Assembly: GCA_963542625.1 (NCBI GenBank)
Contig: CAUTXO010000012.1
Coordinates: 1-36,933, forward strand
Length of the DNA stretch: 36,933 nucleotides
From: CAUTXO01 sp963542625
GTDB taxonomy: Bacteria; Campylobacterota; Campylobacteria; Campylobacterales; SZUA-545
Reading direction: 5' to 3'
Under the pieces are notes generated by a model that had not been told where the DNA came from, made no database searches, and saw only the letters and a program-made list of their open reading frames with translations. The position numbers and the translations under genes are program-made. Numbering within the stretch: position 1 is the first letter of the stretch; each line of letters starts with the position of its first letter. Positions 1 through 6,535 of the stretch are shown here, piece by piece.

Positions 1-25
1 CGCTTGAATACAGCAAAACGCCCAT
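1..25. repeat. Near-repeat of the cas4 3' region, copy at left edge
   Basis: These 25 bases match 1546-1570, inside cas4, at 22 of 25 positions, in the same orientation and the same codon phase on the minus strand. The match may continue beyond the window. Confidence 0.6.
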
Positions 26-115
26 ACAATCCGCGCTAAGCACGCCCAGCGCCACACCGCGCGCAAAGGTGCTTATTGCTTGCTTTTTGCGGCTTTGCGT
101 GTTTTGTAGATCCAA
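1..115 (-). CDS. Possible 5' part of a small ORF running off the left edge
   Basis: This reading frame is open on the minus strand to the window edge, with a possible TTG start at 115. The conceptual product has a basic, polar N-terminus followed by an alanine/glycine/leucine-rich stretch that could be a membrane segment. It overlaps the 3' half of the 30-codon ORF at 73-165 in another frame. No clear ribosome binding site precedes the TTG, and the frame stays open back to about 205 without an ATG. Its last codons in view read GVLLYSS and match the cas4 segment GVMPYSS in the same codon phase, through a 25-bp near-repeat. It could be a real coupled gene, a fragment of a second cas4-like gene, or chance. 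Function unknown. Confidence 0.2.
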   Translation of the reverse strand, partial: MDLQNTQSRKKQAISTFARGVALGVLSADCMGVLLYSS

Positions 116-165
116 AAAATCGTCAGCGCTGTTGTGATAACGACGATACCATCTAAGTAAGTCAT
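73..165 (-). CDS. Small single-span membrane peptide, 30 aa
   Basis: ATG at 165, preceded by a Shine-Dalgarno-like AAAGGG about six bases upstream, opens a 30-codon frame ending in TAA at 73-75. The product begins with a short polar start (MTYLDG), runs through a hydrophobic stretch of about 17 residues ending in FWIY, and finishes with a lysine/arginine-rich tail, as expected for a small bitopic inner-membrane peptide with the tail in the cytoplasm. A TATAAT box at 224-229 on the same strand could drive it. No family is recognised. Small subunits of membrane complexes and membrane-active toxins look like this, but neither role is shown by the context. Confidence 0.45.
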   Translation of the reverse strand: MTYLDGIVVITTALTIFWIYKTRKAAKSKQ

Positions 166-223
166 CTTTTACCCTTTTTGTGATTTGCCCTAATCCAAAA
201 AAAATGCTAAAAACTCAAAAGAA

Positions 224-229
224 ATTATA
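224..229 (-). promoter_or_regulatory. Candidate -10 box (TATAAT) upstream of the 30-aa ORF
   Basis: A perfect TATAAT reads on the minus strand about 60 bases upstream of the ATG at 165. No clear -35 is visible. Campylobacter sigma-70 promoters commonly lack one, so this is plausible but unproven. The box lies within the outer arm of the hairpin at 225-267. Confidence 0.3.
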
Positions 230-267
230 GCCCCCGCCCGTTTGGGCGGGGTTTGTTTAGGCTATAA
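225..267. terminator. GC-rich hairpin, probable terminator of the 25-aa ORF transcript
   Basis: The inner stem CCCCGCCC (232-239) and GGGCGGGG (244-251) is perfect over 8 bp with a GTTT loop. It is enclosed by a second inverted pair, TTATAGCC (225-232) and GGCTATAA (260-267). On the plus strand it is followed by a T-rich stretch. On the minus strand it lies immediately after the stop codon of the 25-codon ORF and is followed by a weaker T-rich run. It may work in both directions. Confidence 0.6.
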
Positions 268-339
268 AAGCCCAAAAAATCTGCAAACTAAATAAACAAT
301 TTGCAGAAGTAATGCTATAATTCTAAGAATTTCTAACAT
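262..339 (-). CDS. Hydrophobic 25-aa peptide, type I toxin-like
   Basis: ATG at 339 with a strong ribosome binding site (AAAGGAGAG, seven bases upstream) opens a 25-codon frame ending in TAG at 262-264. The peptide begins MLEILRIIALLLQIV and is almost entirely hydrophobic, with one acidic and two basic residues. The mRNA would start inside a 13-bp hairpin (353-384) abutting the ribosome binding site, from a TATAAT at 387-392, and end at the hairpin 225-267. This compact, self-contained unit resembles type I toxin genes, whose translation is limited by leader structure and an antisense RNA. No antisense RNA is established. A leader peptide or small membrane-complex subunit is the alternative. 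Confidence 0.5.
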   Translation of the reverse strand: MLEILRIIALLLQIVYLVCRFFGLL

Positions 340-352
340 TTTAAATCTCTCC

Positions 353-384
353 TTTCACTAAAGGGTTGCACCCCTTTAGTGAAA
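353..384 (-). promoter_or_regulatory. Perfect 13-bp hairpin in the leader of the 25-aa ORF
   Basis: TTTCACTAAAGGG (353-365) and its exact complement (372-384) enclose a six-base loop. On the minus strand the hairpin sits between the -10 box (387-392) and the ribosome binding site (about 347-355), whose first bases fall in the 3' arm. If transcription starts about 381, a 10-bp stem remains at the very 5' end of the mRNA, where it could protect the transcript or hide the ribosome binding site. No T-run follows on either strand, so a terminator is less likely. Confidence 0.55.
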
Positions 385-386
385 AT

Positions 387-392
387 ATTATA
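387..392 (-). promoter_or_regulatory. Candidate -10 box (TATAAT) for the 25-aa ORF
   Basis: The minus strand reads GGATATAATATT, a perfect TATAAT, with a T-rich TTGTCTTGTTTGG block upstream. A start about 381 would place the hairpin 353-384 at the 5' end of the message. Confidence 0.45.
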
Positions 393-1486
393 TCCAGAAA
401 TCCAAACAAGACAAACACTCCCAAAGAACGCCAAAAAGCAAGATTTTTGTTGTTTTAAGCAGCTATGGCTGTTATACACGCTTTATCTTTGAAGTGCGTT
501 GGCTAATGCAACACAATTACAAACCATTGCAAATATTTTAAGTGTAGATTAGAGCTGGCAGTTTGGAGACTGGGTAAATCATAAACACGACGCAAACACC
601 CCCGCAAAAACGGGGGTATTGCAAAAAAATTTTAAAAGCGACAAGGCGATTATAACAAAAGTATTTTTTTAAAATCTAGCGTTTTTGGAAAAGTCTGGGG
701 CAAAATGCGGGTCAAAAGCGCACCGTGGCTTAGATGGTTGCATTTTGGGGGCTGTGATTTTAGACGCTTGGTTTTTGCTGAGAAGATCTTGGTGGCAAAA
801 TATGTGGCACGCAAAAAATAGATAAACGCACAACGCTAGCTAACGTTTATATAGTAATGTGTAATTGTTACGAAAACCTCTCTGTGGCAGTGTTTAACTG
901 GCGTGTGTGTGATTTTTTGTGTAATTTTAAGCAATTTTACGCATTCGCAAGGCTTAAAAAGCGGCGTAAAAGTAATAAAAAATGATTGCACCATTTCAAC
1001 AAATGCATTCAAACGCCACTGGTATGCTTGGAGTGCGAATTAATTCTTTGGCTTAAGATCTCTTGTATTATATCCCCCCAAGAAATGCGGATTTTTTAAG
1101 ATCTAGGACTAAGAGTAACAGCAAAAAATCAAAACAAAATCAACCAAACACAAGCGCAACACTAAAACATAATCAAACGCACACTTATCAAAAATGTAAC
1201 AAAAACTAGCGCTTGACTTATCTATGAACTAACAGTTTTTAAGTTGCCGCTTGGATCTTTTGCAAGGCGCGCTTTTATAAAAATCCGTTTATTTAGCTTA
1301 AGCACCGTTGCGTAAGGCTGTAAAACAAAGCGCGCAGCCGCAAAGATCTACGTGCGTGTGGCGCGTGTTGCAGTTCAGCGCAGGGGCAAAATGGACTTTC
1401 ATTGTGCGCCAAAGATCGTGCGCTTGTGTGGCACGCACGGCGCGTGGTGTGCGTGTGTGCGTGTGTGGTGTGGCGTGGCAAACCAC
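393..1486. other. Gene-poor stretch, no supported gene
   Basis: No convincing protein gene, tRNA, insertion sequence or CRISPR array is visible here. There is a hairpin at 598-617, a possible promoter at 649-654 on the minus strand, several AGATCT sites (near 784, 1057, 1100 and 1344) and a GT-rich low-complexity run at about 1345-1486. Short ORFs of about 60 codons at 1290-1552 open on both strands of that run and look like composition artefacts. The stretch lies downstream of cas4, where cas1 or an array might be sought, but no repeat-spacer pattern is seen. Confidence 0.6.
590..642 (-). ncRNA. Speculative short transcript ending in a GC-rich hairpin
   Basis: A TATAAT box on the minus strand (649-654) lies about 35 bases before a hairpin with stem ACCCCCG/CGGGGGT (598-604 and 611-617). 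The predicted transcript is about 50 nt and ends in a GTTTG run. It contains TTGCAATACCCC, which is partly complementary to GGGGTGCAA in the leader hairpin of the 25-aa ORF, interrupted by three bases. Regulation of that ORF is possible but thinly supported. Confidence 0.15.
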
Positions 1487-2068
1487 CTAAAACCTATCGT
1501 TGCAGTAGTTTTCAAACTCGCACTGGGTGCATTTTGCCGGCGAGGCGCTTGAATACGGCATAACGCCCGTTTGAATAAGCCCTATTATCCTATCCGCAAG
1601 TGCTAAAACTTCTTGCTTATCCCCGCTCGTGACGCTCACGGGTACGGTCTTTGCGTTATCTTCATACAGCACAAAGCCAAGATTAAACTCCTTGCCGTAA
1701 AGATCCGCCGCTAGCATTCCGTAAGCAATGAGCTGCATTTTGTGAGATTTTGTGATTTTGCTGCCGTGAAGCTTGATTTCAACCGGATAAACGTTTGAGC
1801 GCGTTTGGATCAGGGCGTCGCAAATGCCGTAAAAGGGGTATCGCTCGCTCTCAAGATAAACGTTATTTTTAAAATCCGCGTCTTCTAAGCCAAAGCGCTT
1901 TAAAGTCCGGCGCTTGAAAAGCTCGCCCTGCCTTTTGTGGTGCGCCTGCCCTTCTTTTACCCAAACAGGGCTTTCGCTCGCAATGCCAAGTGTTTGCAAA
2001 AAATACACTATTCTAGGGCAAAAAATATACTGCCTAATTAAGTGGATCTGGAGCTTAAAAGTATTCAA
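1487..2068 (-). CDS. cas4: CRISPR-associated exonuclease Cas4
   Basis: A RecB-family nuclease of about 193 residues. Known Cas4 proteins help select and trim prespacers for Cas1-Cas2. Visible are an N-terminal cysteine in YIFCPRIVYF (residue 17), the catalytic motifs GICDALI (Asp) and YPVEIK (Glu, Lys), the QLIAY motif, and a C-terminal cluster KCTQC...YC that completes a four-cysteine iron-sulfur site. All key residues are intact. I chose the TTG at 2068 because the family starts just before the first cysteine; an upstream ATG at 2125 would extend the overlap with cas2 to 71 bp instead of 14. It follows cas2 directly, but no cas1, effector genes or array are in view. A 25-bp stretch of its 3' part recurs at the left edge. 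Confidence 0.85.
   Translation of the reverse strand: MNTFKLQIHLIRQYIFCPRIVYFLQTLGIASESPVWVKEGQAHHKRQGELFKRRTLKRFGLEDADFKNNVYLESERYPFYGICDALIQTRSNVYPVEIKLHGSKITKSHKMQLIAYGMLAADLYGKEFNLGFVLYEDNAKTVPVSVTSGDKQEVLALADRIIGLIQTGVMPYSSASPAKCTQCEFENYCNDRF
1546..1570. repeat. Near-repeat of the left-edge sequence, inside cas4
   Basis: Partner of the 25-bp near-repeat at 1-25. In cas4 it encodes the segment GVMPYSS just before the C-terminal cysteine cluster. Confidence 0.6.
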
Positions 2069-2342
2069 AGTCCGTTTGCTTGAAGCTTTCTGCGTCGTAA
2101 CCAAAGCCGTTTTTGGCAAGCTCATCTAAGCGCGCTCTGACGTAAAACGCCCTGTCTTTTGCCGCGCAATAACGCCTAAACAAATGTGGCAAGATCTTAA
2201 GCTCGGCTTGCTTTAGGCACCCGCAAAACACGGACTTTTGGATTGGCACAAGGCTAAGATCCTTTAGATCTTCGTATAAGCTTTTTCTATTTTTGTTGTC
2301 TTCTATGTCGTAGCTCACCACGACTTCAAAATAAAGCTGCAC
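2055..2342 (-). CDS. cas2: CRISPR-associated protein Cas2
   Basis: A 95-residue Cas2 of usual length. Cas2 dimers normally bridge two Cas1 dimers in the spacer-integration complex. The ferredoxin-like N-terminal strand with the conserved aspartate is seen in VVSYDIEDNKNR (Asp12), followed by the typical second strand QKSVFCGCL. The annotated start is GTG at 2342; the nearest AGGCGG is very close to it, so one of the in-frame GTGs at codons 7-9 may be used instead. It begins 48 bases after mqo on the same strand and its 3' end overlaps cas4. The usual partner cas1 is absent here, so it is either separated from its system or a remnant. Its frame is intact. Confidence 0.85.
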   Translation of the reverse strand: MQLYFEVVVSYDIEDNKNRKSLYEDLKDLSLVPIQKSVFCGCLKQAELKILPHLFRRYCAAKDRAFYVRARLDELAKNGFGYDAESFKQTDFEYF

Positions 2343-2390
2343 CGCCGCCTATCCACATCGCGCCTAAATTCAAACAAACCCCAGCCACCG

Positions 2391-3734
2391 CTACTGCACT
2401 TCCATTTCTTGCGTGAATTTGTCTTCGTAAAAGGTCTTGTTTAGCCGCGCGGTAACTAGTTTTAGATCCCGCAGGGCATTAGCAAAGCAGCTAGTCGCAC
2501 CCGGGCTTGGCGTCATATTAAAAATAATTCCGTTGCCCGGGTTAATGGACGCCTCGCCTAGCATCAGGCGCTTTTCTTTTTTGTTTAGCACCTGCGGGCG
2601 CACGCCGCCAAAGCCGCTTGCGTATTCAATCTCGCTCTCACGCAAAGATGGGACGATTTTGCGCGCGTCTTTCAAGAACGCCTTTTTGTTGAAATACGGG
2701 ATCTCAAAGATAAAATTGCGGAAGATGTAGTCGCGAATGTCCTTGTCTTTTAAAAGATCATAGAAGATCTTCGCAACGCTTCCGTCAAAATTTAGGGTGC
2801 GGAAAAAGTCTAGCACCGTGCCGCCGCGGTAGCGCTCAAGCTTTGGCAGCACCAGCGCCGTTGGCCCAAAGCGCGTGTAGCCATTAACTAAAATATCCGG
2901 GTCGCCGTGTAGCGCGGCAAAGGGGAGCTTTGGATTTTGCACCATATACACCTTGCCGTTTAGGATCTTTTTGGTGGTGATGTAAAAGCTACCAGCGATG
3001 GTGAGCGAGCCAAAGTCCTTGCCGTAGCCCATTTTGTGCGCTAAAAATAGGCTGTGCGCGCCCGCATCGACGACGACAAAATCCGCCGTGAAAACGCCTT
3101 GCTCTGAATTAAGGCGAAATGTGCCATCGCTTAGCTCTTTTATCTCATTTACGCGGGTATTGACGAAAAGATCTAACGTTTTGCCGTCTTCTTTTTTGGC
3201 GTTTTCAATCAGGCTTTCCGTCATTGCGCCGTAATTTACCGTCGTCCATTCGCCCTCGCTTCCGACGCCTACGATATTATCCGTGCGCTCCTTGCCGTCT
3301 GCGCCAAAGACGATTTTTGGCTCACGCGTTTTCAGCGCTTCTTTATCCCAAACTTGCAAGGCGGGGAAAAGCGTTTTAAAGCTTTCGTAGCGATCTAACA
3401 TAAATTTTACTTCTTCATCGCCAACGCCTAGCGCCATTTTTTGGTGTGAAAAGATGATCTTATTTTGGTAGTTGTGGTTTAGGCAATAGCGCTCCACCAT
3501 TTTGCCCGCGCGCCTTGTGATGGCCGCCTTTTCTACGGTGTAGTTCGTTTCTATATCGCCGAAGTGGATTGTTTGCGAGTTGCTACTGCCCGCGGAGTTT
3601 AAAAGCCCTAGCGCGTTGTATTTTTCTAGCACGGCAATGCGTTTTATGTCCGTGTAGCGCGCTAGTTCGTAAGCAAGCGCCGCGCCTGTTATGCCGCCGC
3701 CAACGACGATGACTTCGTAATGTTTTTCTGCCAT
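2391..3734 (-). CDS. mqo: Malate:quinone oxidoreductase-like FAD enzyme
   Basis: A 447-residue FAD-dependent oxidoreductase. The N-terminus carries the dinucleotide-binding motif VGGGITGAALAYELAR (about residues 11-26), followed by the region SAGSSNSQTIHFGDIETNY that is typical of the Mqo family. A C-terminal segment NPGNGIIFNMTPSPGATSC probably contacts the flavin. It is shorter than the roughly 550-residue enterobacterial Mqo and matches the shorter form found in Campylobacterota. Mqo oxidises malate to oxaloacetate at the membrane and passes electrons to quinone, so it complements the NAD-linked Mdh at 12374. The ATG at 3734 has a good AAGGAT ribosome binding site and lies 16 bases after pfkA. 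Another FAD acid oxidase (for example an L-2-hydroxyacid type) is the main alternative. Confidence 0.8.
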   Translation of the reverse strand: MAEKHYEVIVVGGGITGAALAYELARYTDIKRIAVLEKYNALGLLNSAGSSNSQTIHFGDIETNYTVEKAAITRRAGKMVERYCLNHNYQNKIIFSHQKMALGVGDEEVKFMLDRYESFKTLFPALQVWDKEALKTREPKIVFGADGKERTDNIVGVGSEGEWTTVNYGAMTESLIENAKKEDGKTLDLFVNTRVNEIKELSDGTFRLNSEQGVFTADFVVVDAGAHSLFLAHKMGYGKDFGSLTIAGSFYITTKKILNGKVYMVQNPKLPFAALHGDPDILVNGYTRFGPTALVLPKLERYRGGTVLDFFRTLNFDGSVAKIFYDLLKDKDIRDYIFRNFIFEIPYFNKKAFLKDARKIVPSLRESEIEYASGFGGVRPQVLNKKEKRLMLGEASINPGNGIIFNMTPSPGATSCFANALRDLKLVTARLNKTFYEDKFTQEMEVQ

Positions 3735-3750
3735 TTTCGATCCTTGCGGG

Positions 3751-4722
3751 TTACTTTGCCAATTTCTCCCCGTCTTTTAGATAATTTTTATTGAGTAGCA
3801 AGCGCAAATTATCGGGCTTGTTAGAGACTTCTTCTATGCTTTTTAATTCATACACCGAGCCCTTGTGCGTAACGACGTGATTTGTGTAGCCATCAAGCAG
3901 GGCGCGGATCGCGTAATTAATGAATTCAAAGGCTTGCAAGCGGTCAAAAACCGTTGGGCTACCGCCGCGTTGGATATGCCCAAGCGTCGTTAGGCGCGAT
4001 TCAATATCTAGCTCTTCTTCTAGCCATTTTGTTAGGTATTGCGCCTTGTTTGTGCCCTCAGCGACGATTGCCATAATGTAATGCCTGCCGTCGTCTAAAT
4101 AGCCCTTTAGGCGTTTTTTTATGCTCTCATAATTAGGCTTGATCTCTGGGATCACGCATAGCTCAGCACCCGATGAGATAGCCGAAACAAGGGCTAGGTA
4201 ACCGCTATCGCGCCCCATCGTTTCTATAACAAAGGCGCGTTTGAATGAATATGCTGTATCGCGCACGCTGTCAATGGACGTGCGGATAATATTTAGCGCC
4301 GTATCCACGCCAAGGCAGTAATCCGTGCCGTTTATGTCGTTGTCTATGGTCGCTGGAATGCCGATGAATGGGATCTTAAAATCGGCGTAAAATTGATTAA
4401 GCGCGCGGAAAGATCCGTCCCCGCCAAGCACCACAAGCTTATTTATTTTTTTTGCCTGTAAATTTTTAAACGCTATCTCGCGGTATTTGATGTCAAAGAA
4501 ACGCTTTGATCTAGACGTGCGAAGCACCGTCCCCCCGCGGTGGATAATATCGGATACATCCGCTAGCGTGGCTTTTTTTATTTTATCGTCAATGAGCCCT
4601 TCTAGCCCGTCATACACCAAATAAGGCGTTTCTTTCTTCTCCAGTGAATACTCAACAAAGCGTTTAACGGCGGGGTTCATTCCCGCGCTGTCGCCACCTG
4701 ATGTAATTACCGCAATTGACAT
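3751..4722 (-). CDS. pfkA: 6-phosphofructokinase, ATP-type
   Basis: Converts fructose 6-phosphate to fructose 1,6-bisphosphate. The 323-residue product has the nucleotide motif ITSGGDSAGMN (residues 6-16), GGDGS (100-104), where PPi-dependent enzymes usually have GGDDT, the catalytic GIPATIDNDINGTD with Asp127, the effector/substrate motif ETMGRDSGY, and GHIQRGGSP. All are intact. The frame extends upstream to an ATG at 4776, but the family starts at MSIAVITSGG, so I place the start at 4722, where its ATG overlaps the gap stop codon as TAATG, indicating translational coupling. Many Campylobacter species lack a phosphofructokinase, which makes this gene informative about the lineage and its sugar metabolism. 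Confidence 0.9.
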   Translation of the reverse strand: MSIAVITSGGDSAGMNPAVKRFVEYSLEKKETPYLVYDGLEGLIDDKIKKATLADVSDIIHRGGTVLRTSRSKRFFDIKYREIAFKNLQAKKINKLVVLGGDGSFRALNQFYADFKIPFIGIPATIDNDINGTDYCLGVDTALNIIRTSIDSVRDTAYSFKRAFVIETMGRDSGYLALVSAISSGAELCVIPEIKPNYESIKKRLKGYLDDGRHYIMAIVAEGTNKAQYLTKWLEEELDIESRLTTLGHIQRGGSPTVFDRLQAFEFINYAIRALLDGYTNHVVTHKGSVYELKSIEEVSNKPDNLRLLLNKNYLKDGEKLAK

Positions 4723-5711
4723 TAGTGCTGCCCTATGTAAGTTGCCATATCCACAAGGCGGCTTGAGTATCCCCACTCGTTGTCATACCACGCGAGCACC
4801 TTTGCTAGCTTGCCATCGATGACTTGCGTTGTATCGGGCACGAAGATAGAGCTGTAAGTTGAGCCGATGAAGTCGCTTGAGACGCATTTGTCGTTATCCA
4901 CTAAAATCAGCCCCTTAAATTCGCCCTTTGCCGCGTTTTCAAAGGCTTGGTTAATGCTTTCTACGCTAACGGATTTAGCCAAAGATACTGTAAGATCTAC
5001 TACGCTGACATCAGGCGTTGGGACGCGCACCGCAAAGCCGTTTAGCTTGCCGTTTAGCTCAGGCAGCACCTTTCCTACAGCGCGCGCCGCACCGGTTGTC
5101 GTTGGGATCATATTAAGCGCCGCGGCTCTTGCACGCCTTAGATCTTTCTTGTGTTTGTTGTCTAGAATGTTTTGGTCGTTTGTGTAGCTGTGAATGGTCG
5201 TCATTAGGCCGCTTTCTATGCCAAACTCCCTGTGAAGCACTTTAGCAATTGGTGCTAGGCAGTTTGTGGTGCAGCTAGCGTTTGAAACAATGCGCTCGCC
5301 TTTATATTCCGTGTGATTAACGCCGATGACATACATTGGCGTATCGTCTTTTGCAGGCGCGCTCATCACAACCTTTTTTACGTATTTTAGGTAATCTTTT
5401 GCCTTTTCCGTCGTCAAAAACGCGCCCGTGCATTCAATCACAACGTCCGCGCCGTTAAAATCTATCTCGTTTATATCTTTTGTATTGCTAAGCAGCACGC
5501 TTTGATTGCCGATTTTCATTCGCTTGCCGTCATCTTCTAAATGCGCGTCAAAATAGCCGTGCACGCTGTCATAGCGCAAGATGTATTCCGCCATCTTAGG
5601 ATCTGCTGCAATGTTAATTGCCACTAATTCCAAATCGTCTCGCTTTGAAACAATGCGCGTTACCACGCGTCCTATTCTGCCAAAGCCGTTGATCGCAACT
5701 TTTAATTTCAT
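4722..5711 (-). CDS. gap: Glyceraldehyde-3-phosphate dehydrogenase, atypical cofactor residues
   Basis: Interconverts glyceraldehyde 3-phosphate and 1,3-bisphosphoglycerate. The 329-residue protein has the Rossmann motif INGFGRIGR (7-15), the active-site SNASCTTNC (Cys147), IHSYTNDQ with the catalytic His, and the C-terminal WYDNEWGYSSRLVDM. Where NAD-specific enzymes have Asp after AIN, this one has Ile34 (AINIAADP). The NAD-associated Leu-Pro pair after the ILD motif is replaced by Asn-Lys (ILDNKHKK). Changes at these two sites are known in NADP-using GapB-type enzymes, so NADP or dual use is inferred. It is first in the gap-pfkA-mqo-cas2-cas4 run, with its own promoter-like box at 5749-5754 and an AAAAGG ribosome binding site. 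Confidence 0.92.
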   Translation of the reverse strand: MKLKVAINGFGRIGRVVTRIVSKRDDLELVAINIAADPKMAEYILRYDSVHGYFDAHLEDDGKRMKIGNQSVLLSNTKDINEIDFNGADVVIECTGAFLTTEKAKDYLKYVKKVVMSAPAKDDTPMYVIGVNHTEYKGERIVSNASCTTNCLAPIAKVLHREFGIESGLMTTIHSYTNDQNILDNKHKKDLRRARAAALNMIPTTTGAARAVGKVLPELNGKLNGFAVRVPTPDVSVVDLTVSLAKSVSVESINQAFENAAKGEFKGLILVDNDKCVSSDFIGSTYSSIFVPDTTQVIDGKLAKVLAWYDNEWGYSSRLVDMATYIGQH

Positions 5712-5748
5712 AAGTAACCTTTTTGTGTGATTTCGGCGGATAAGTTAC

Positions 5749-5754
5749 ATCATA
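5749..5754 (-). promoter_or_regulatory. Candidate -10 box upstream of gap
   Basis: The minus strand reads TTTTTTTAAGCTAATATGATG, with TATGAT about 38 bases before the gap start and a T-rich run upstream, the usual form of Campylobacter sigma-70 promoters. It would drive the five-gene run down to cas4. Confidence 0.4.
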
Positions 5755-5788
5755 TTAGCTTAAAAAAACGGATCTAAGCGCCCCCGCC

Positions 5789-6535
5789 TTAGCTAGTTTT
5801 AAAGAGCGTATCTAGCTGCTTAAACTGCCCTATGCGGTAAAGTGCGAAGTCGTATTTCACGGGATCTAAAGGCTCAAACTCGCGCAATTTTTCCGTAAGC
5901 AAAAGGGCGGATTTTAGGTCGTAAGTTTTGCGCGCTAAAAGCCCGATTTTTTGCGAAACTTTGAACGTGTGCGTATCAAGCGGGATAATCAAATGCGCCG
6001 TGCTAATGCCGCTCCAAAGCCCAAGATCTACCCTATCCTTTCTCACCATCCAGCGCAAAAACATATTCCAACGCTTGTATGGCGAGTTAGTCCCCGCGCG
6101 CCCCACCAAAAAATCTAAGCCCTGCGTGCGTGGCAAGCGTGCGCGCAAAAGCTCAATGAGCGCAAAGATCCCGTCTAAGACGCTGTGCTCCTTATCGTAA
6201 GCAGCTTTGAAAACGTCTTTTAAAGAGTGCGTATCCTGCAAACGCCTAAGCGCGCAAAAGAATTCTTGCACGTCAAGGGGCGTTTGGAAGCGGTAATAAT
6301 GCCCCGCAAACATCCGTTTTATCTGCGCTGGATCTTTAGTTAAAAAGGAAAAATCCACGCTTTGCAAAAACTTTACTATTAGCCGCGCGTTGCCATAGGC
6401 AAAGAGCGCGCAAACAAGTGCTGCGTATTCGCTTTGCTGCTGCCTTGCCACTAGGAGCGGGTCGGGCGCGCTAGCGTCAAAATCCGCATTATACGCGGCG
6501 TATTGCGCGTCTAGGATCTCCTTAATTTTACTCAT
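5789..6535 (-). CDS. TIGR02757/DUF2400 family protein
   Basis: A 248-residue protein recognised from its C-terminal half: IIPLDTHTFKVSQKIGLL followed by DPVKYDFALYRIGQ is characteristic of the TIGR02757 (DUF2400) family, which is distantly related to helix-hairpin-helix DNA glycosylases. The N-terminal part carries SEYAALVCALFAYGNARLIV, also typical. Its biological role is not established; a DNA-repair-like activity is only a family-level inference. The start ATG at 6535 overlaps the stop of the upstream yhdP-like gene (TAA at 6528-6530), so the two are probably cotranscribed. It ends 78 bases before gap. Confidence 0.75.
   Translation of the reverse strand: MSKIKEILDAQYAAYNADFDASAPDPLLVARQQQSEYAALVCALFAYGNARLIVKFLQSVDFSFLTKDPAQIKRMFAGHYYRFQTPLDVQEFFCALRRLQDTHSLKDVFKAAYDKEHSVLDGIFALIELLRARLPRTQGLDFLVGRAGTNSPYKRWNMFLRWMVRKDRVDLGLWSGISTAHLIIPLDTHTFKVSQKIGLLARKTYDLKSALLLTEKLREFEPLDPVKYDFALYRIGQFKQLDTLFKTS

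Noticed and set aside
598..617. Simple rho-independent terminator on the plus strand
   Set aside because: The stem is good but is followed by A-rich sequence on the plus strand and no gene precedes it; a minus-strand role is only speculative.
982..1056. 24-codon ORF whose end (GVRINSLA) recalls the start of flagellar rod/hook proteins
   Set aside because: Too short, no ribosome binding site and no continuation of similarity after the stop; a decayed fragment cannot be distinguished from chance.
1290..1552. Several ORFs of 60-66 codons on both strands
   Set aside because: They overlap one another in a GT-rich low-complexity run, have histidine/threonine/arginine-skewed translations and no clear ribosome binding sites.
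4723..4776. PfkA starting at ATG 4776
   Set aside because: The extra 18 residues lie within the gap coding end and precede the conserved family start MSIAVITSGG.
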